A stretch of 64,000 nt of DNA. Origin: Bimastos eiseni. Taxonomy: Eukaryota; Annelida; Clitellata; Crassiclitellata; Lumbricidae. Below, in pieces: positions 23,454-34,300 of this stretch. The first letter of the stretch is position 1; the number at the start of each line of letters is the position of its first letter. A program made the position numbers and the translations under genes. The DNA lies in NCBI GenBank assembly GCA_959347315.1, contig OY365806.1, forward strand, positions 51,698,068 to 51,762,067, written 5' to 3'. The notes under the pieces are model-generated. The model did not search any database and was not told where the DNA came from. It was given only the letters and a program-made list of their open reading frames with translations.

Positions 23454-23620
23454 AGGTCATAGCACAGAGGTCATAGCACAGAGGTCATAGCACAGAGGTC
23501 GTAGCACAGAGGTCATAGCACAGAGGTCATAGCACAGAGGTCATAGCACAGAGGTCATAGCACAGAGGTCATGGCACAGAGGTCATAGCACAGAGGTCAT
23601 AGCACAGAGGTCATAGCACG
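23454..23620. repeat. 14-bp minisatellite of AGGTCATAGCACAG, 12 copies
   Basis: Units start every 14 bp from 23454 to 23608. Eleven of twelve carry a perfect AGGTCA, the nuclear-receptor half-site; the unit at 23496 has AGGTCG. The array is nearly homogeneous, so it is young. Confidence 0.95.
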
Positions 23621-24668
23621 CTAAATCACCAACAAATGTAATAATAAGAGGGAGAAGGATCGAAGAGTAGAGCTTCATCACTAAATGGTGGAGGAGGAGG
23701 TGAGGAGGCAAAGAAGAGCAGGCCAGCCGAGAGAGGACAAGGGGCAATTTCCCAGGGGCCCGGCGATGATTGGGGGCACGGACCGGACCCGCAATCAACT
23801 TATGAAATATAAAATACACATTTCTCATACAATTATGTGATTGATTCCTTTTTAAATGGAATATTACTGACACTCAACTACAATCAGTTCAAACTTAGAC
23901 CTGTCGTGCCTCCGCTCCACGCTCCGATTGCTAGGCCGCAGCGTTTGAATCGGGGCGGTTGAAACGTCCCTCGTGATTTTCCTCGGAAATATGTACCCCA
24001 GACCTCACTTCGCTATCCCCAAAGGAGTCATAGCGGTAGTTGCTTGTTTCTACCGTGTAAGCTTATGTGGTAATTCGCGGTAATTCGTCCCTACTTTACC
24101 TCTTAGCCGTTCACTCCTTCTAAGCTAATTATTTACGCGTTCAGTGGTACCCGATGGTATTCGCGCGGCCCTTGTGAGAAGAACAATCAATTCTGCTAAT
24201 TGACCTGGGTTCGTAATCGGAATCACGGCATTGTTTACTTGTCCGGCGCTCTATAATTTCGCGGGACTTGTCAGTTTCATTATCATGTGTCATCGTTACA
24301 GATTCATTTACATAATTAATTTCACCACCATGAACATCATCATTTCATTTTGACTCTTACCATCTTCTCGAGTGTGTTCCCATAATCATGGGAACCAACA
24401 GCATAGATCAAGGGGGTCGCGTAACCCCCTAGAAAACCCACTGACTTACTTATTTTATTGCATTATGGTAGGCGGCAAACTTGACCAAACAATAACGAAC
24501 ATTTTATATTTTATTTTATTCTGGTTTGGTTGTGACTTTCGAGTTCTTCATTGACTCCCCAGATGTAGCCGGTGCGACCTATGAGATTTTGTAAAAATCC
24601 GTTGAGATGCTTCTGTGTTGTAGGGGTGGGAACCCCATACTTAATCGGCGATATATGGTGTTCCAAAA
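23621..24668. other. no recognisable gene
   Basis: Mixed DNA, somewhat GC-richer at 23690-24250. The open stretch 23583-23873 on the minus strand overlaps the minisatellite and resembles no family. Confidence 0.45.
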
Positions 24669-24808
24669 GAAATGAATCAAGCCAGATGGATATATATATA
24701 TATATATATATGGATGGATATATATATATATGGATGGATATATATATATACGGATGGACATATATATATATATATACGATAGGTTTGCGATCTGGCTTGA
24801 TTCATTTC
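24669..24808. repeat. 19-bp inverted repeat around a TA-rich loop
   Basis: GAAATGAATCAAGCCAGAT at 24669-24687 is matched exactly by its reverse complement at 24790-24808. The loop is TATATA runs broken by GGATGGA. The structure resembles a small palindromic element. Confidence 0.9.
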
Positions 24809-24820
24809 CTTTGATTTCTT

Positions 24821-24860
24821 TAATTCGGTGTAGCCCTATATATAGGGCCACACTGAATTA
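24821..24860. repeat. 40-bp near-perfect palindrome
   Basis: Arms 24821-24840 and 24841-24860 are reverse complements with two mismatches, with no spacer (centre CTATATATAG). It is followed by the direct repeat CTATTCGRCCGAATRCGAA at about 24873 and 24902. Confidence 0.85.
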
Positions 24861-24921
24861 GCGATTTTCCCTATTCGACCGAATGCGAATAACTGGACCA
24901 ACTATTCGGCCGAATACGAAC

Positions 24922-25317
24922 GGTATATAAAATAGATCTACCGACAAATTTAAAAAATGTCAAAGGTAAGCAAAAGTTTTAATTCAGTAAATTTAATACA
25001 TGAGCTAACAGTAAACAGTTAACTGCTTTTAAGTTTTGCATCCTTCTGGCAGTCTGTTTAAACTGTTTGAATGGAACTAATTTAACTAGAAACTTAGAAA
25101 TGATGTGGCTGACACTGCTATTTGTTGTGATCCAGACAGTAGAGAGTTACTTCAATCTACTTGATATAGCAGTTGCCGCATTCGCAGAAACAGATGTCAA
25201 AATTTCTCCGCATAGTCAAGCAAACCCAACATCAGCTTTCAGTGGCACCCACGCCCACAGTTATCATATATTTAACTGATTGTCATCGGTATATAGAAGC
25301 GATGACAAAATGCAGTT
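24922..25317. other. no recognisable gene
   Basis: An open stretch of 70 codons at 25067-25279 starts at a TTG and could be a transposon relic near the palindromic CGGCCGAAT repeats. No domain is identifiable. Confidence 0.35.
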
Positions 25318-25400
25318 AAACACACGATAAGGACAAGATAAAGACACGATAACGACAAGATAAAGACACGATAAGGACAACATAAAGACACGATATGGAC
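25318..25400. repeat. 22-bp minisatellite, about 3.5 copies
   Basis: Repeats of ACACGATAAGGACAAGATAA-type sequence with small substitutions. Confidence 0.85.
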
Positions 25401-25995
25401 CAAAGAACTTCCATATCGCCCTAGACACCCATCTGCCTAATTGTCGTTAGCCTTCCGAATCCCGTCACTACCCCTTTCCATCCCTTCCAATTCGTTCCAC
25501 TTCTCTCAACTCCATTCCGTTGCCGATCCGAGCGACGTGTAGTGGCGGCAAGAGGCCATGACCTGAGCTGCAGCAACGGCCTTACCATTGTGTGTCAACG
25601 GAGAATATGTCCGTATAAACAGTTCGCCTCTTAATGGGATTCGTCTTCCGGTCATATACATAGCGAAAGGGCGTCACATCGAGTCTCGGCGCCTGTGAGG
25701 AAGCGGAGCCTGCAGGCCAATTGAAGACTTAGATTCAACGACGCCATAGAGAGGATGAGGCCATATGCTGCTGCCAACCTTCATGGTCACAGGGTGATGC
25801 GCAATTCTATCAGAAGGCGATCGACTGTCGTAGTGTATGGCCCCAATCACACTGCGGACACCGAGACACTGTCGCATTCACACGCTGGCACATGTACACA
25901 AAGCACAATATGGCCACCATTTACGCCTTCTGCAGACCCAATCTGTCTGACCGGAAACTCATCAATTAGGTCTGCGCATCGCATCACTTAGTTAA
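25401..25995. other. no recognisable gene
   Basis: GC content is a little higher than the neighbours. Short frames on both strands (25674-25877 minus, 25755-25991 plus) mirror each other and match no family I know. Confidence 0.4.
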
Positions 25996-26107
25996 AGGGT
26001 TGCCAATCTAGGGTTGTCAATCCAGGGTTGCCAATCTAGGGTTGTCAATCTAGGGTTGCCAATCTAGGGTTGCCAATCTAGGGTTGTCAATCTAGGATTG
26101 CCGACTC
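25996..26107. repeat. 14-bp minisatellite of AGGGTTGCCAATCT, eight copies
   Basis: Units start every 14 bp from 25996 to 26094; the last is degraded. Several units contain GCCAAT, others GTCAAT. Confidence 0.95.
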
Positions 26108-26439
26108 TGAACTGTAGCCTACTTTTCCGCGAGACAAATCGTCAAACCCCGAATCCGCGAAGTTTCTGCATTCCGCTATAAGCTTACTAAGTTATGAATT
26201 TCGAATGATGTTCGAGACTTGAAAACAAATACTGAGATATGAAATGTTGTACCACAGTATTTGCTCATGTTGTCTGGATTTGGATAATGTCATTGAACCT
26301 CATAATCCTTTATGATTACTTACTCATTCCTGGATTCCGAGACACAAATAAGCATGGGTCGAACTGGATCGATTCCGGGACTACGCCGGTCATTCCGGAC
26401 GGTTGGCAACCTAGTTAAATCATCGTAAATTCTGCTTAT

Positions 26440-26900
26440 TTCAGTTCATGACCGAACTTGTACATAACGCTACTCGAGATTAGAGGCGATAACGACTCAG
26501 CGGAGAACAGAAAAGCTCTCTGCAAGTTCCTCAGGAAGGCGGGAGACGGAAGAGCTGAGCTAAGCTTCTACGGAATCAATTTTCGGAGAGCCAGGAAGCT
26601 CTCTAGAGTCAACTTATACAGCGCCAAGATAGCAGGATGTTCACATAAGTCAGTTCATGGGGTGCCCAGAGCAACAGGGTACCATGCTGGATACAGCTGT
26701 AGCCTACCAAAAGGGATTTAGCCGAACGCAGAAAGAATGATAAATTGCAGCAGAAGGCCGTCAGTAAAGATTCGAGCCCAGATGAGGAATGCTTTGGCAC
26801 TGTCGCGACTATGTTGGAAACCACTCAGATGGCCATGGAATGATAGAGAATCCTGGCAGAGAAGGTTATCTTGGGATATAATAAAAGTCTAATGTTAAGA
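26440..26900 (+). pseudogene. unidentified coding-like relic
   Basis: Two adjacent frames read like protein. The first (26458-26721) contains RGDNDSAENRKALCKFLRKA. A second frame from about 26730 contains SSPDEECFGTVATMLETTQM and is then interrupted by TGA TAG at about 26840. The codon pattern and interruption suggest a dead gene fragment, most likely from a mobile element. No family is recognised. Confidence 0.25.
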
Positions 26901-27067
26901 GACTGATAAGGTCGCCTAGCCTGAGACATACAATAATCTCAGGCTCACATTAGAAGCCATGTAAAACGTTGAATTTCGTTCTTCTCCCCGACAGGACGTA
27001 CTTTCGCCAGAGGGCGTGTCGCACGCTTCAGTAATAATTATCTGGCTTGATCACATTTTTAAAATAA

Positions 27068-27196
27068 TAACATTGTTTGCAACAATCACATTATTTGGTA
27101 TAAATCAGATTGTTTGGCCCAATCAGATTGTTTGGCCCAATCAGATTGTTTGGCCCAATCAGATATTTTGATCTAATCATATTGTTTGATTGAATC
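27068..27196. repeat. 18-bp minisatellite (CAGATTGTTTGGCCCAAT), left part
   Basis: Three clean units (27105-27160) are flanked by four degenerate ones. Another unit lies at 30395-30420 on the far side of the hAT-like element, so the element split the array. Confidence 0.85.
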
Positions 27197-27198
27197 AG

Positions 27199-30100
27199 CA
27201 GTGGCGGATTAACCTATAGGTCCGCCAGTGTTCAATGAGACACAATCATCCAAGGTTCCAAACCAACTCATGCGCTGAAGAATGTCTGCCATAATATTCC
27301 TTTCAGATTCTTTAAGGATTTATATCTATGTCTTCGAGTTGCCTAAGGTTCAGACCATGCCTTTGAAATTTTGTAGGGAACGAACAGCTGCATCCTGGTG
27401 CATCCACAAGAAGGAGGGTGGGGTATACAATGTGCTACCCACCCCTGTAGGAGTACCACCTATTCATGTATTGGCTGTCCCATGATTAAGATGCACTGCA
27501 TCCTTCTTGGTCACTGATAACTAATATCTGCGGTGATTTATTATTTTACTTTATTGTGCCATGAGATCAAAATTACACGGTTGCTTTTAATAAGAGGCAT
27601 GTCTGATGTCTCAGTCGGTCAAATCTTGGATTTCAATACTGAGACATCATTGGGATAAGTCAAAACTTATAATTTTTGCTATTGAAATTTTATTTATTTT
27701 ATTTTAAATCAATGACTCAGTTAGTTACATTCGTACGTGATATTCAACTTAGTGCAGATCGAACATAGCTTCATATTTTGTTATTTCATCAACAGGTATG
27801 TGTCATGAAATTTGTAAGATAAAAAATAAATTTCAATGGATGATTATAATTTCTTAGCTTAATCTTGTTTCGTTATGCCAGTACAGACTGTATCATTCGA
27901 TATTGTCAAAAGTCAGAAGAATGTCAGTTAGCCATGAGGCAGCCAATGCATGGCTATGAAATGTTAGAAAATTCATTTTCTTAGCAATATTACTCTTCTT
28001 AGCATCAAAGGAAAACCATTAAATTATGGTATTATTTATTGAATGTGGCTGAAATTTGGCAGATTATTACGAGTACTCGCTAAATTAATGCACCGTAGGA
28101 CGTCGTCGTATTTCTTTGTCAAGGCTGTGTGCTTGTACCTCACTTATTTATAAATTTAACACAATAATTCTCAGTTTGGATAGGCGTATATTATGCCATG
28201 TCATGTCACATCGTCATCGTCGCTTCGCGACGGTTGACTACATGAATGGGAAAGTGATGTCCAATGCTTTCTGTCTCGTACGATGTTCATTAAGCTTGTG
28301 CCTCTTAAACCAGTCCACGCCATGACATTGTCAAACTAGTAGAATCTGGGTCTTCCACGACTTCGGCTTCCTTCACTTTACCCAACATCACACTGTTCTC
28401 AATACTGTCCTTAGGCTGTCTCACGATGTGACCGAAGTACCGCAGTTTTCTGGATTTGATGTGGCCCAACAGTTTGCAGTCAACTTTCGCCATTTGATAC
28501 ACTTGTTCGGTGGTCACCATTGCTGTCCAGGGAATTCTGAGCAGTTTCCTCATGCACTTGTTCTCAAATGCTTGTATGCGTTTCTCTTCTTCTTTCTTTA
28601 TTGTCCACGCCTCACAACCATACGTTGCTACTGGCCACGACAAGGCTTTCATGAGTCGCAGTGTGGTTTTAGTACTGACTAATTTATTCTTCCAGATGCT
28701 TACCAACTTAAACATGACTGACATTCCCATAGCTAATCTTGATTCTACCTCACTCGCGCAGCCCCCGTCCTTCGTTACTCTGTTCCCCAAGTATGTAAAT
28801 GAGTCCATTTGTTCCAGTTTGTATCCGTCCACCTTGATCGAAAGTGCGTCATTGTTATTTGTCATTACTTTTGTCTTTGCTACGTTAATCAGCATACTGT
28901 ATTCTTTTGCTGCTATCTCAACACGTTGCACCAACTCTTGTAAATCCTCTGGTGAAGTGGCCAATAGCACGATGTCAATCCTGAATCCCTTGTTCTGGCC
29001 TAGTAGTGCTTTTCACATTACCTGCTCTGCCAGAATATTAAACAGGCTTGGCGATAAATTACATACTTGTCGGACTCCTTTCTTGATACTAAACCATGTC
29101 GACATAATTCCGTCTGTCTTGACAGTAGCTCGTTGTAAGTAGAGATTTCGCAATAGCTGAATGAGGTGGGGTGGGAAACCCATCTCCATCATGGTTATCC
29201 ATAGTTGATTGTGTTGAATCATGTCAAAAGCTTTTGTAAAGTCAATGAAGCAGAGGTGCAGTGGCTGTTTCCTTTCTCTCGCTTTCTCGAAGATGATTCC
29301 TAATTTGATCTCGCCTGCTTCTTCTTGGTCTTCTTGGTCTAAAGCAAGCTGTTCTTCAGTGATCTCTGTTTCCAGCTTGGTCTGGATGCGTCCCAGCATC
29401 ACTCGTAACAAAATCTTACTGGCATGTGAGACTAGTGCAATTGTTCTGTGATTACCACAGTGAAGTAGATTTCCCTTCTACGGCAGTGGAATAAAAATTT
29501 ACTGGGACCATTCTTCTGCCCAATCCCCGGTGTCCACATATCTCGTGTGTATATAATGGCGTATATGGCAAGTGAATAATTGACTCTCGTGTTAAATTAA
29601 AATAATATTAAAATGAACAACCATGGTCGAATCAATCGCTGACGGTATTTACGATTAGGCCTATAAATGGAATCAGTTAGCAAATTAAATGGAACATCTA
29701 ATTTTATGCGCAAATTGGTGAAAGAAGCTACAGTCTCAAGGTGGATGAAAGCAAATATCCAAAATTTGAAACATCATTTATGACAAAACTATCACCAGTT
29801 GAACCCCCCAGTTCACTCTGTTCGGACTGTTCAATCAGTTGAAGTTCTGCTGAAAGTAGCCAGAATCTGACGATCAGCATCCAAATGCGCCACGCAGACC
29901 TCTCGAATTTGTAAGTTGTCTATAGTATGGTACTCTAGAACATTTATCTGACTCTTCTGAAGTCACTCTTCCCATTGCCATTGGGTCATTGCATCTGCTA
30001 CCGCTGAAAAAAACTTCAGTAGACCCTTACATCCAAGATCATCAAACATTAGTTTCGATCATCAATGGCAAACGGCCGGTTGCCATTAATTTCAATCGAA

Positions 30101-30393
30101 CGTGATCTTGTTGAGAACATTGACTTTGTTGCAACGATAAAATGAAATCACGAAGAAAGCATTTAATATAAACTAGCATGCTTCTTGCTTAGATCAACAT
30201 TATATGTAATATTGGCATAAACTTACGTTATTCAAGTTTAAAAGTATATGTTTTAATAGATGTTTTGTTCTGTTTGGCATCCTCGACGAATTTGGATTAA
30301 TAATAAAATTAGTACATTTAGCGGCTCCAGAGCGCCTCTTGAAATCTTTTTCGCCCCCTCCCTCTGACGCAGCAAAACCTGAACCCGCCACTG
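27199..30393. mobile_element. probable hAT element, 3.2 kb, inserted in the 18-bp minisatellite
   Basis: Inverted ends CAGTGGCGG (27199-27207) and CCGCCACTG (30385-30393) match exactly and are hAT-like. The 8-bp flanks TGAATCAG and CCAATCCG agree at 5 of 8 positions, a decayed target duplication at best. The interior carries a minus-strand LINE relic (28305-29440) and AT-rich DNA. No hAT transposase was found. Confidence 0.55.
28305..29440 (-). mobile_element. RTE-like LINE reverse transcriptase relic
   Basis: Minus strand. The reverse transcriptase N-terminal half at 29013-29411 includes LCFIDFTKAFDMIQHNQLW and GVRQVCNLSPSLFNILAE. The C-terminal half at 28305-28970 includes SFTYLGNRVTKDGGCASEVE, TYGCEAWTIKKEEEKRIQAF and YFGHIVRQ. 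Between the halves a stop interrupts the frame, and the catalytic box, expected as FADD, reads FRID, so the first catalytic Asp is lost. No endonuclease domain is visible. The family is the RTE-like group common in aquatic animals; the clade is inferred from memory of its C-terminal pattern. Confidence 0.8.
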
Positions 30394-30425
30394 CCAATCC
30401 GATTGTTTGGCGTCTCAATCGGTGA

Positions 30426-31223
30426 TGGCAGTCATAGTTTGTGATAATCTCTATAGATGATCTGAGCATGCGCGGATCTTCTATCAAAGAGAGCAATGAA
30501 TACTTATCCGCCGCAGAGAATAATCATAGATGGCGCTAGATATTCGAGTGTTTTCTCTGTAGGCGGCGTCTCTGCCATCACCCCTAACGACATTCAGGCG
30601 TAAAGTCGAGCAACGACGATAGCAACGAAGGAAACGAAGACAAACGACGTGAAAGAGAAAAGAAATCCCGGTTACATATCGTCTTATTGCATGCGCTGTG
30701 ACTCCAGGGCGATTTGTCATTTGAACCAATTGCATCGGACAGAGTCACATTGCAAGTTTCCAATTGTATTGTATACGCTAGAGTGGCTTGACTATAATGT
30801 AGCGTATGCCTAGTGTAGGCCTAATGTTGACTGCAAAATTTCCTAAGGTTAAAGGTTAGGGCAGGGCGGGCATTATACTCTCCTGTGTATAAGTTGTTTG
30901 CGAGTGATACCTAATAACATGAAGCTCTCTATTTTGACTGAAGCATAAGCACGGTAGGGCGAATTGTTTCAACAACATATTGAAGGTTAGATTAAAATTT
31001 CAAGAACGCTTTGCGACTCCCCCTCACTAGCTTGTGTCTCGCTTCCCTGTTAGGCTTCTTTATTTTATTTACCTTTATTTACTTGTTATAGCCCACATCT
31101 CCTCCAGCCGAGTGTAGAACAATTGCCTCCCGGACAATTGTCCCCGTTGAATACGTTGTAAACGTTGAATATTTGCGTAACCGCAGACTTGCACAGTATA
31201 TTTATCATCAATGCAACTTAAAA
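30426..31223. other. no recognisable gene
   Basis: Mixed DNA. A short GGACAATTGTCC palindrome at 31132-31143 recalls the head of the 15934-16451 duplication. Nothing coding seen. Confidence 0.5.
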
Positions 31224-31305
31224 ATGATGATGATGATGATGACGGCGGCGACGACGACGTATGATGCTGACGATGACGATGATGATGACGATGATGATGA
31301 TGACA
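31224..31305. repeat. GAT/GAC trinucleotide repeat
   Basis: Runs of GAT, interrupted by GGC and GAC triplets. Confidence 0.95.
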
Positions 31306-31317
31306 GTGTTTAGTTTA

Positions 31318-31380
31318 ATTCCACACTGACAAACTGCAGCATGATTGCAAATAAACTATGAACGGATGATGACAATTTAT
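31318..31380 (-). mobile_element. SINE-like family A, short fragment
   Basis: CACACTGACAAACTGCAGCATGATT and ATGAACGGATGATGACA-type blocks match the left part of the copy at 35555-35815. Confidence 0.4.
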
Positions 31381-32365
31381 TTATCTAACTTCTATTCAGC
31401 AAAATATATTTGAGGTTCAAACCAATTTCTATTTAATATTATTCATCAATCCAACTTCTGTTAAAACAAGAAAATGAGCAACTAGGTCAAATTATCGTGT
31501 CACACCCAATACAAAGCAAGACAACAATCTATTTAATTGGGCTGCTTCTTTCTCTTGTTAGATGCACAAATACTGAATACTGAATAGGCCAACAGTCAGT
31601 GACACGCGTTAATCTGCCGTTAAAGCATTCGCTGGTGACTGTTTATTATGAGCTTTGATACCACGTGATATATAATGGCTGCTGTAAACATCGAGTGTTT
31701 TATGCGATATTGACATCTTCACCCACTCTCAGAAGATGATTATCACGTGTCACTGACGGTTTGTTAACCAACTGTAGCTGCTTACTAGCTGACCTTCACT
31801 GCTTATTAAGGCGTGTTACGGACTGTATGCAGTATTCATGCATCCAGCAAGATAAATAAAGATTCTGAACAGGACTTACTTTGTCTCCTGTACGACACGA
31901 TAATTAATTGCTTGTTTTCATATATTTTAAATAATGGCAATTAACTATATAACTTGTCATCATAGACGCCGACTCCACAGAGGCAACAGGGAAATTCGCC
32001 CCAGTACTCACCGAGGTCCTGGGACGAAAGCATTATTAGCTTTGCCTCAGTACATTTTAAGAACATTCTAATTTTCCCCATTGTAATTTTTTCTATTGTG
32101 AAATAACAAAATGGCTCGGGAAACAATGAAAGAATTCCGTCCCCACTATGTTCTCAGCTATGGCGTAGAAAATGATATATAGTGGAAGCCTCACACCCTG
32201 TGTATGTAAATAAAGCCTTAGCCATTAGGCGGAACTAATGGCGCAATGTATCATTCTGGGAGAGTGGTCTGAGACAGGGAAGGAATGCAGGACACCGATT
32301 TGGAGACGCGTGAAGTACAAGATGAGATAGACCATCCGGTTCAACTGTGACAACATATCAATTTT
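31381..32365. other. no recognisable gene
   Basis: AT-rich DNA without recognised features. Confidence 0.5.
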
Positions 32366-32437
32366 GCATATGTATATATATATACGTGTGTCCATAATGC
32401 ATATATATATATATAATGTATATATATATATATATAC
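32366..32437. repeat. TA microsatellite
   Basis: Three TATATA runs separated by short unique sequence. Confidence 0.9.
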
Positions 32438-32849
32438 CAAGATTAAAAAAAGATACGGCAGGTCAGCACATGTTGAGAAGCCATATTTTTATAAGTGCTC
32501 AGCTCCAGTGATTTTAGAGTGAGCATTGATTACAGCTTTGGCTCCAAGATCATGCTCATGATTCACGACGTGTCTGTATACGCACTTGGACACCTCGCCC
32601 GTGTTTATTTTGTCACAAATGCTATCACAAAATGACTAATCTGCAAAACATTTTTATTCACCAATTTAATCGACTGCTTGCGAGAAGACGCCAAAGTGAT
32701 TTCCATATGCGCTAATTTCCACTTTATTTCCTCGATAATAATAATAATTATGAATTGTATTTTATTACAACTGCTTGAAATGTTATTTTTGTAATTATTT
32801 TAGTATGTGTCGTTTAATTATTTAGACCATCAAAATTGGTGGTTGCACT

Positions 32850-33004
32850 CATTAAAAGTGATATAACTTTCGCTCTGTTTGATATACTTTAATCAATTTT
32901 GGCGGTTATAAGCAAATATGAATTGGCTTTGAGCCTGTAAAATATCATATAATATTTCCTGATTTTGGCCGAAATATTAGCTTTTTTAGCCCATCCTGTA
33001 TAAG
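32850..33004. mobile_element. possible Tc1/mariner-type end, copy 2
   Basis: Ends TAGCCCATCCTGTATA, with TCAATTTTGGCGG inside. It matches the end at 22100-22235. Probably a solo fragment. Confidence 0.4.
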
Positions 33005-33059
33005 GTGAGTAATAAGTCATTTCCCTCGTCACCTGATATAGTTCCACGGACAATGTACG

Positions 33060-33195
33060 GGCAACGCACTTGTCATAACTAAGTTTAGCGGGGGTGCAGG
33101 TTACGCTGGAATCTCCAAACAAATCTCTGCCCTGTCCATTCGGTTGACAGTCCAACACGCTAACCACTACACTATCACACATGAGAAGGTCGATG
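33060..33195 (-). mobile_element. tRNA-derived SINE-like sequence
   Basis: The reverse complement reads GATAGTGTAGTGGTTAGCG with a perfect A-box match TAGTGTAGTGG (33164-33174). It continues GTTGGACTGTCAACCG like a tRNA anticodon arm. A B-box-like GGAGATTCCAGC lies about 65 bp downstream. It lacks a clean tRNA 3' half, so a SINE or tRNA relic is more likely than a functional tRNA gene. Confidence 0.55.
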
Positions 33196-33324
33196 GTTGC
33201 ATCGCCCACACCATTCAAGCCGGAAGCACAGCCTCCTAGGGGCAGATACATTGTCTGTATATCTGAATTGTACTGGTCCACATACCCCACCATTAAGTCA
33301 TCAAATAAAATCTTCTGTTAATCC

Positions 33325-34300
33325 ACCATTTGTACGCAGATGACGCCTAACTCTACATAGCTCAAACTCCTCTCCTTCAACCCTTCCAAAACAGAATTCA
33401 TCATCATGGGTCTTCCTGGCCAAATTAAGAAAATTCCTGATCCTTCCATTGATCTTCCATCCCTCCTCTTCATCTCTGATGCCCCCGCCCACAATCTTAG
33501 CGTTACATTTGATCATCGTCTGTCTTTCTCTAACCACATCTCCAACCTCTCGCGCTTCTACATTATGCACATTCGTGACCTTCGCCTCATCCGGCCAATG
33601 CTCGGCATCAACACTATGTTTTGCGTACATCGTCAACTCAAAGCTCGATTACTGCAATTGCCTTTTCCTATAAATTGAAGCAACGCCATTCAAGCGTCTA
33701 CAAGTTATCCTATAAACTTAATATGCTGGGCCGTCACCTCAACGGCCAATCATCACATCACTCTTATCCTCAAAGAGCATCCATTTCAATGTTCTATCGC
33801 TAACATGCAACTCCTTCAATACACTAAGCCCACATATTTTCGTGAACCTCTCACCATTAAGCCAAATCGTTCTACCCGATCTCAATCATCCTGTTTAGTC
33901 TTTTCTACGCCCAGTCACGTCTCATTTCAAGTTATCCAACCGAGCCATATTCATCACCGCACCATGCATGTCTCTGGAACTATATCTGCCTGCTGAATTC
34001 CGCTGAATTATTTCTCCACCATCATTACTTTAATTTACTTGTCACCCACCATCATTTGCCTCAGGATTCTTTATCCGGTATCCATCACCCTTCGGGCTTT
34101 CCTTTCTAACCTTTTCAAGAACTCTTAAGTCTCTTATCAAGACTCACTTGATCGTTCACCTGCCAATCCAATCCTCGTCTAAAAGGACACTCGCCTTTAA
34201 AGCAATAACTCTGCCTCCTCTGACCCTCTGGAAACCGGACTCTGCCCTCCATCGGACTACCCTTTGGACAACCCAAAAGATACGACGCAGCCCTCGTGAA
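33325..34300 (+). mobile_element. L2/CR1-like LINE fragment, 5'-truncated
   Basis: Begins at the catalytic YADDA (33333-33347), immediately followed by a stop, then SKTEFIIMGLPGQIKK and SVTFDHRLSFSNHISNLSR at 33390-33560 and a decayed C-terminal part to about 34300 ending in a TAA. Several frameshifts occur. The 5' truncation inside the reverse transcriptase is typical of LINE insertion. Confidence 0.75.

Noticed and set aside
25996..26107. Interstitial telomere repeat (TAGGGTT)
   Set aside because: The period is 14 bp and the remainder (GCCAATC) is unlike telomere DNA.
33060..33195. Functional tRNA gene
   Set aside because: A good A box but no closing acceptor stem or clean B box. A SINE or tRNA relic fits better.
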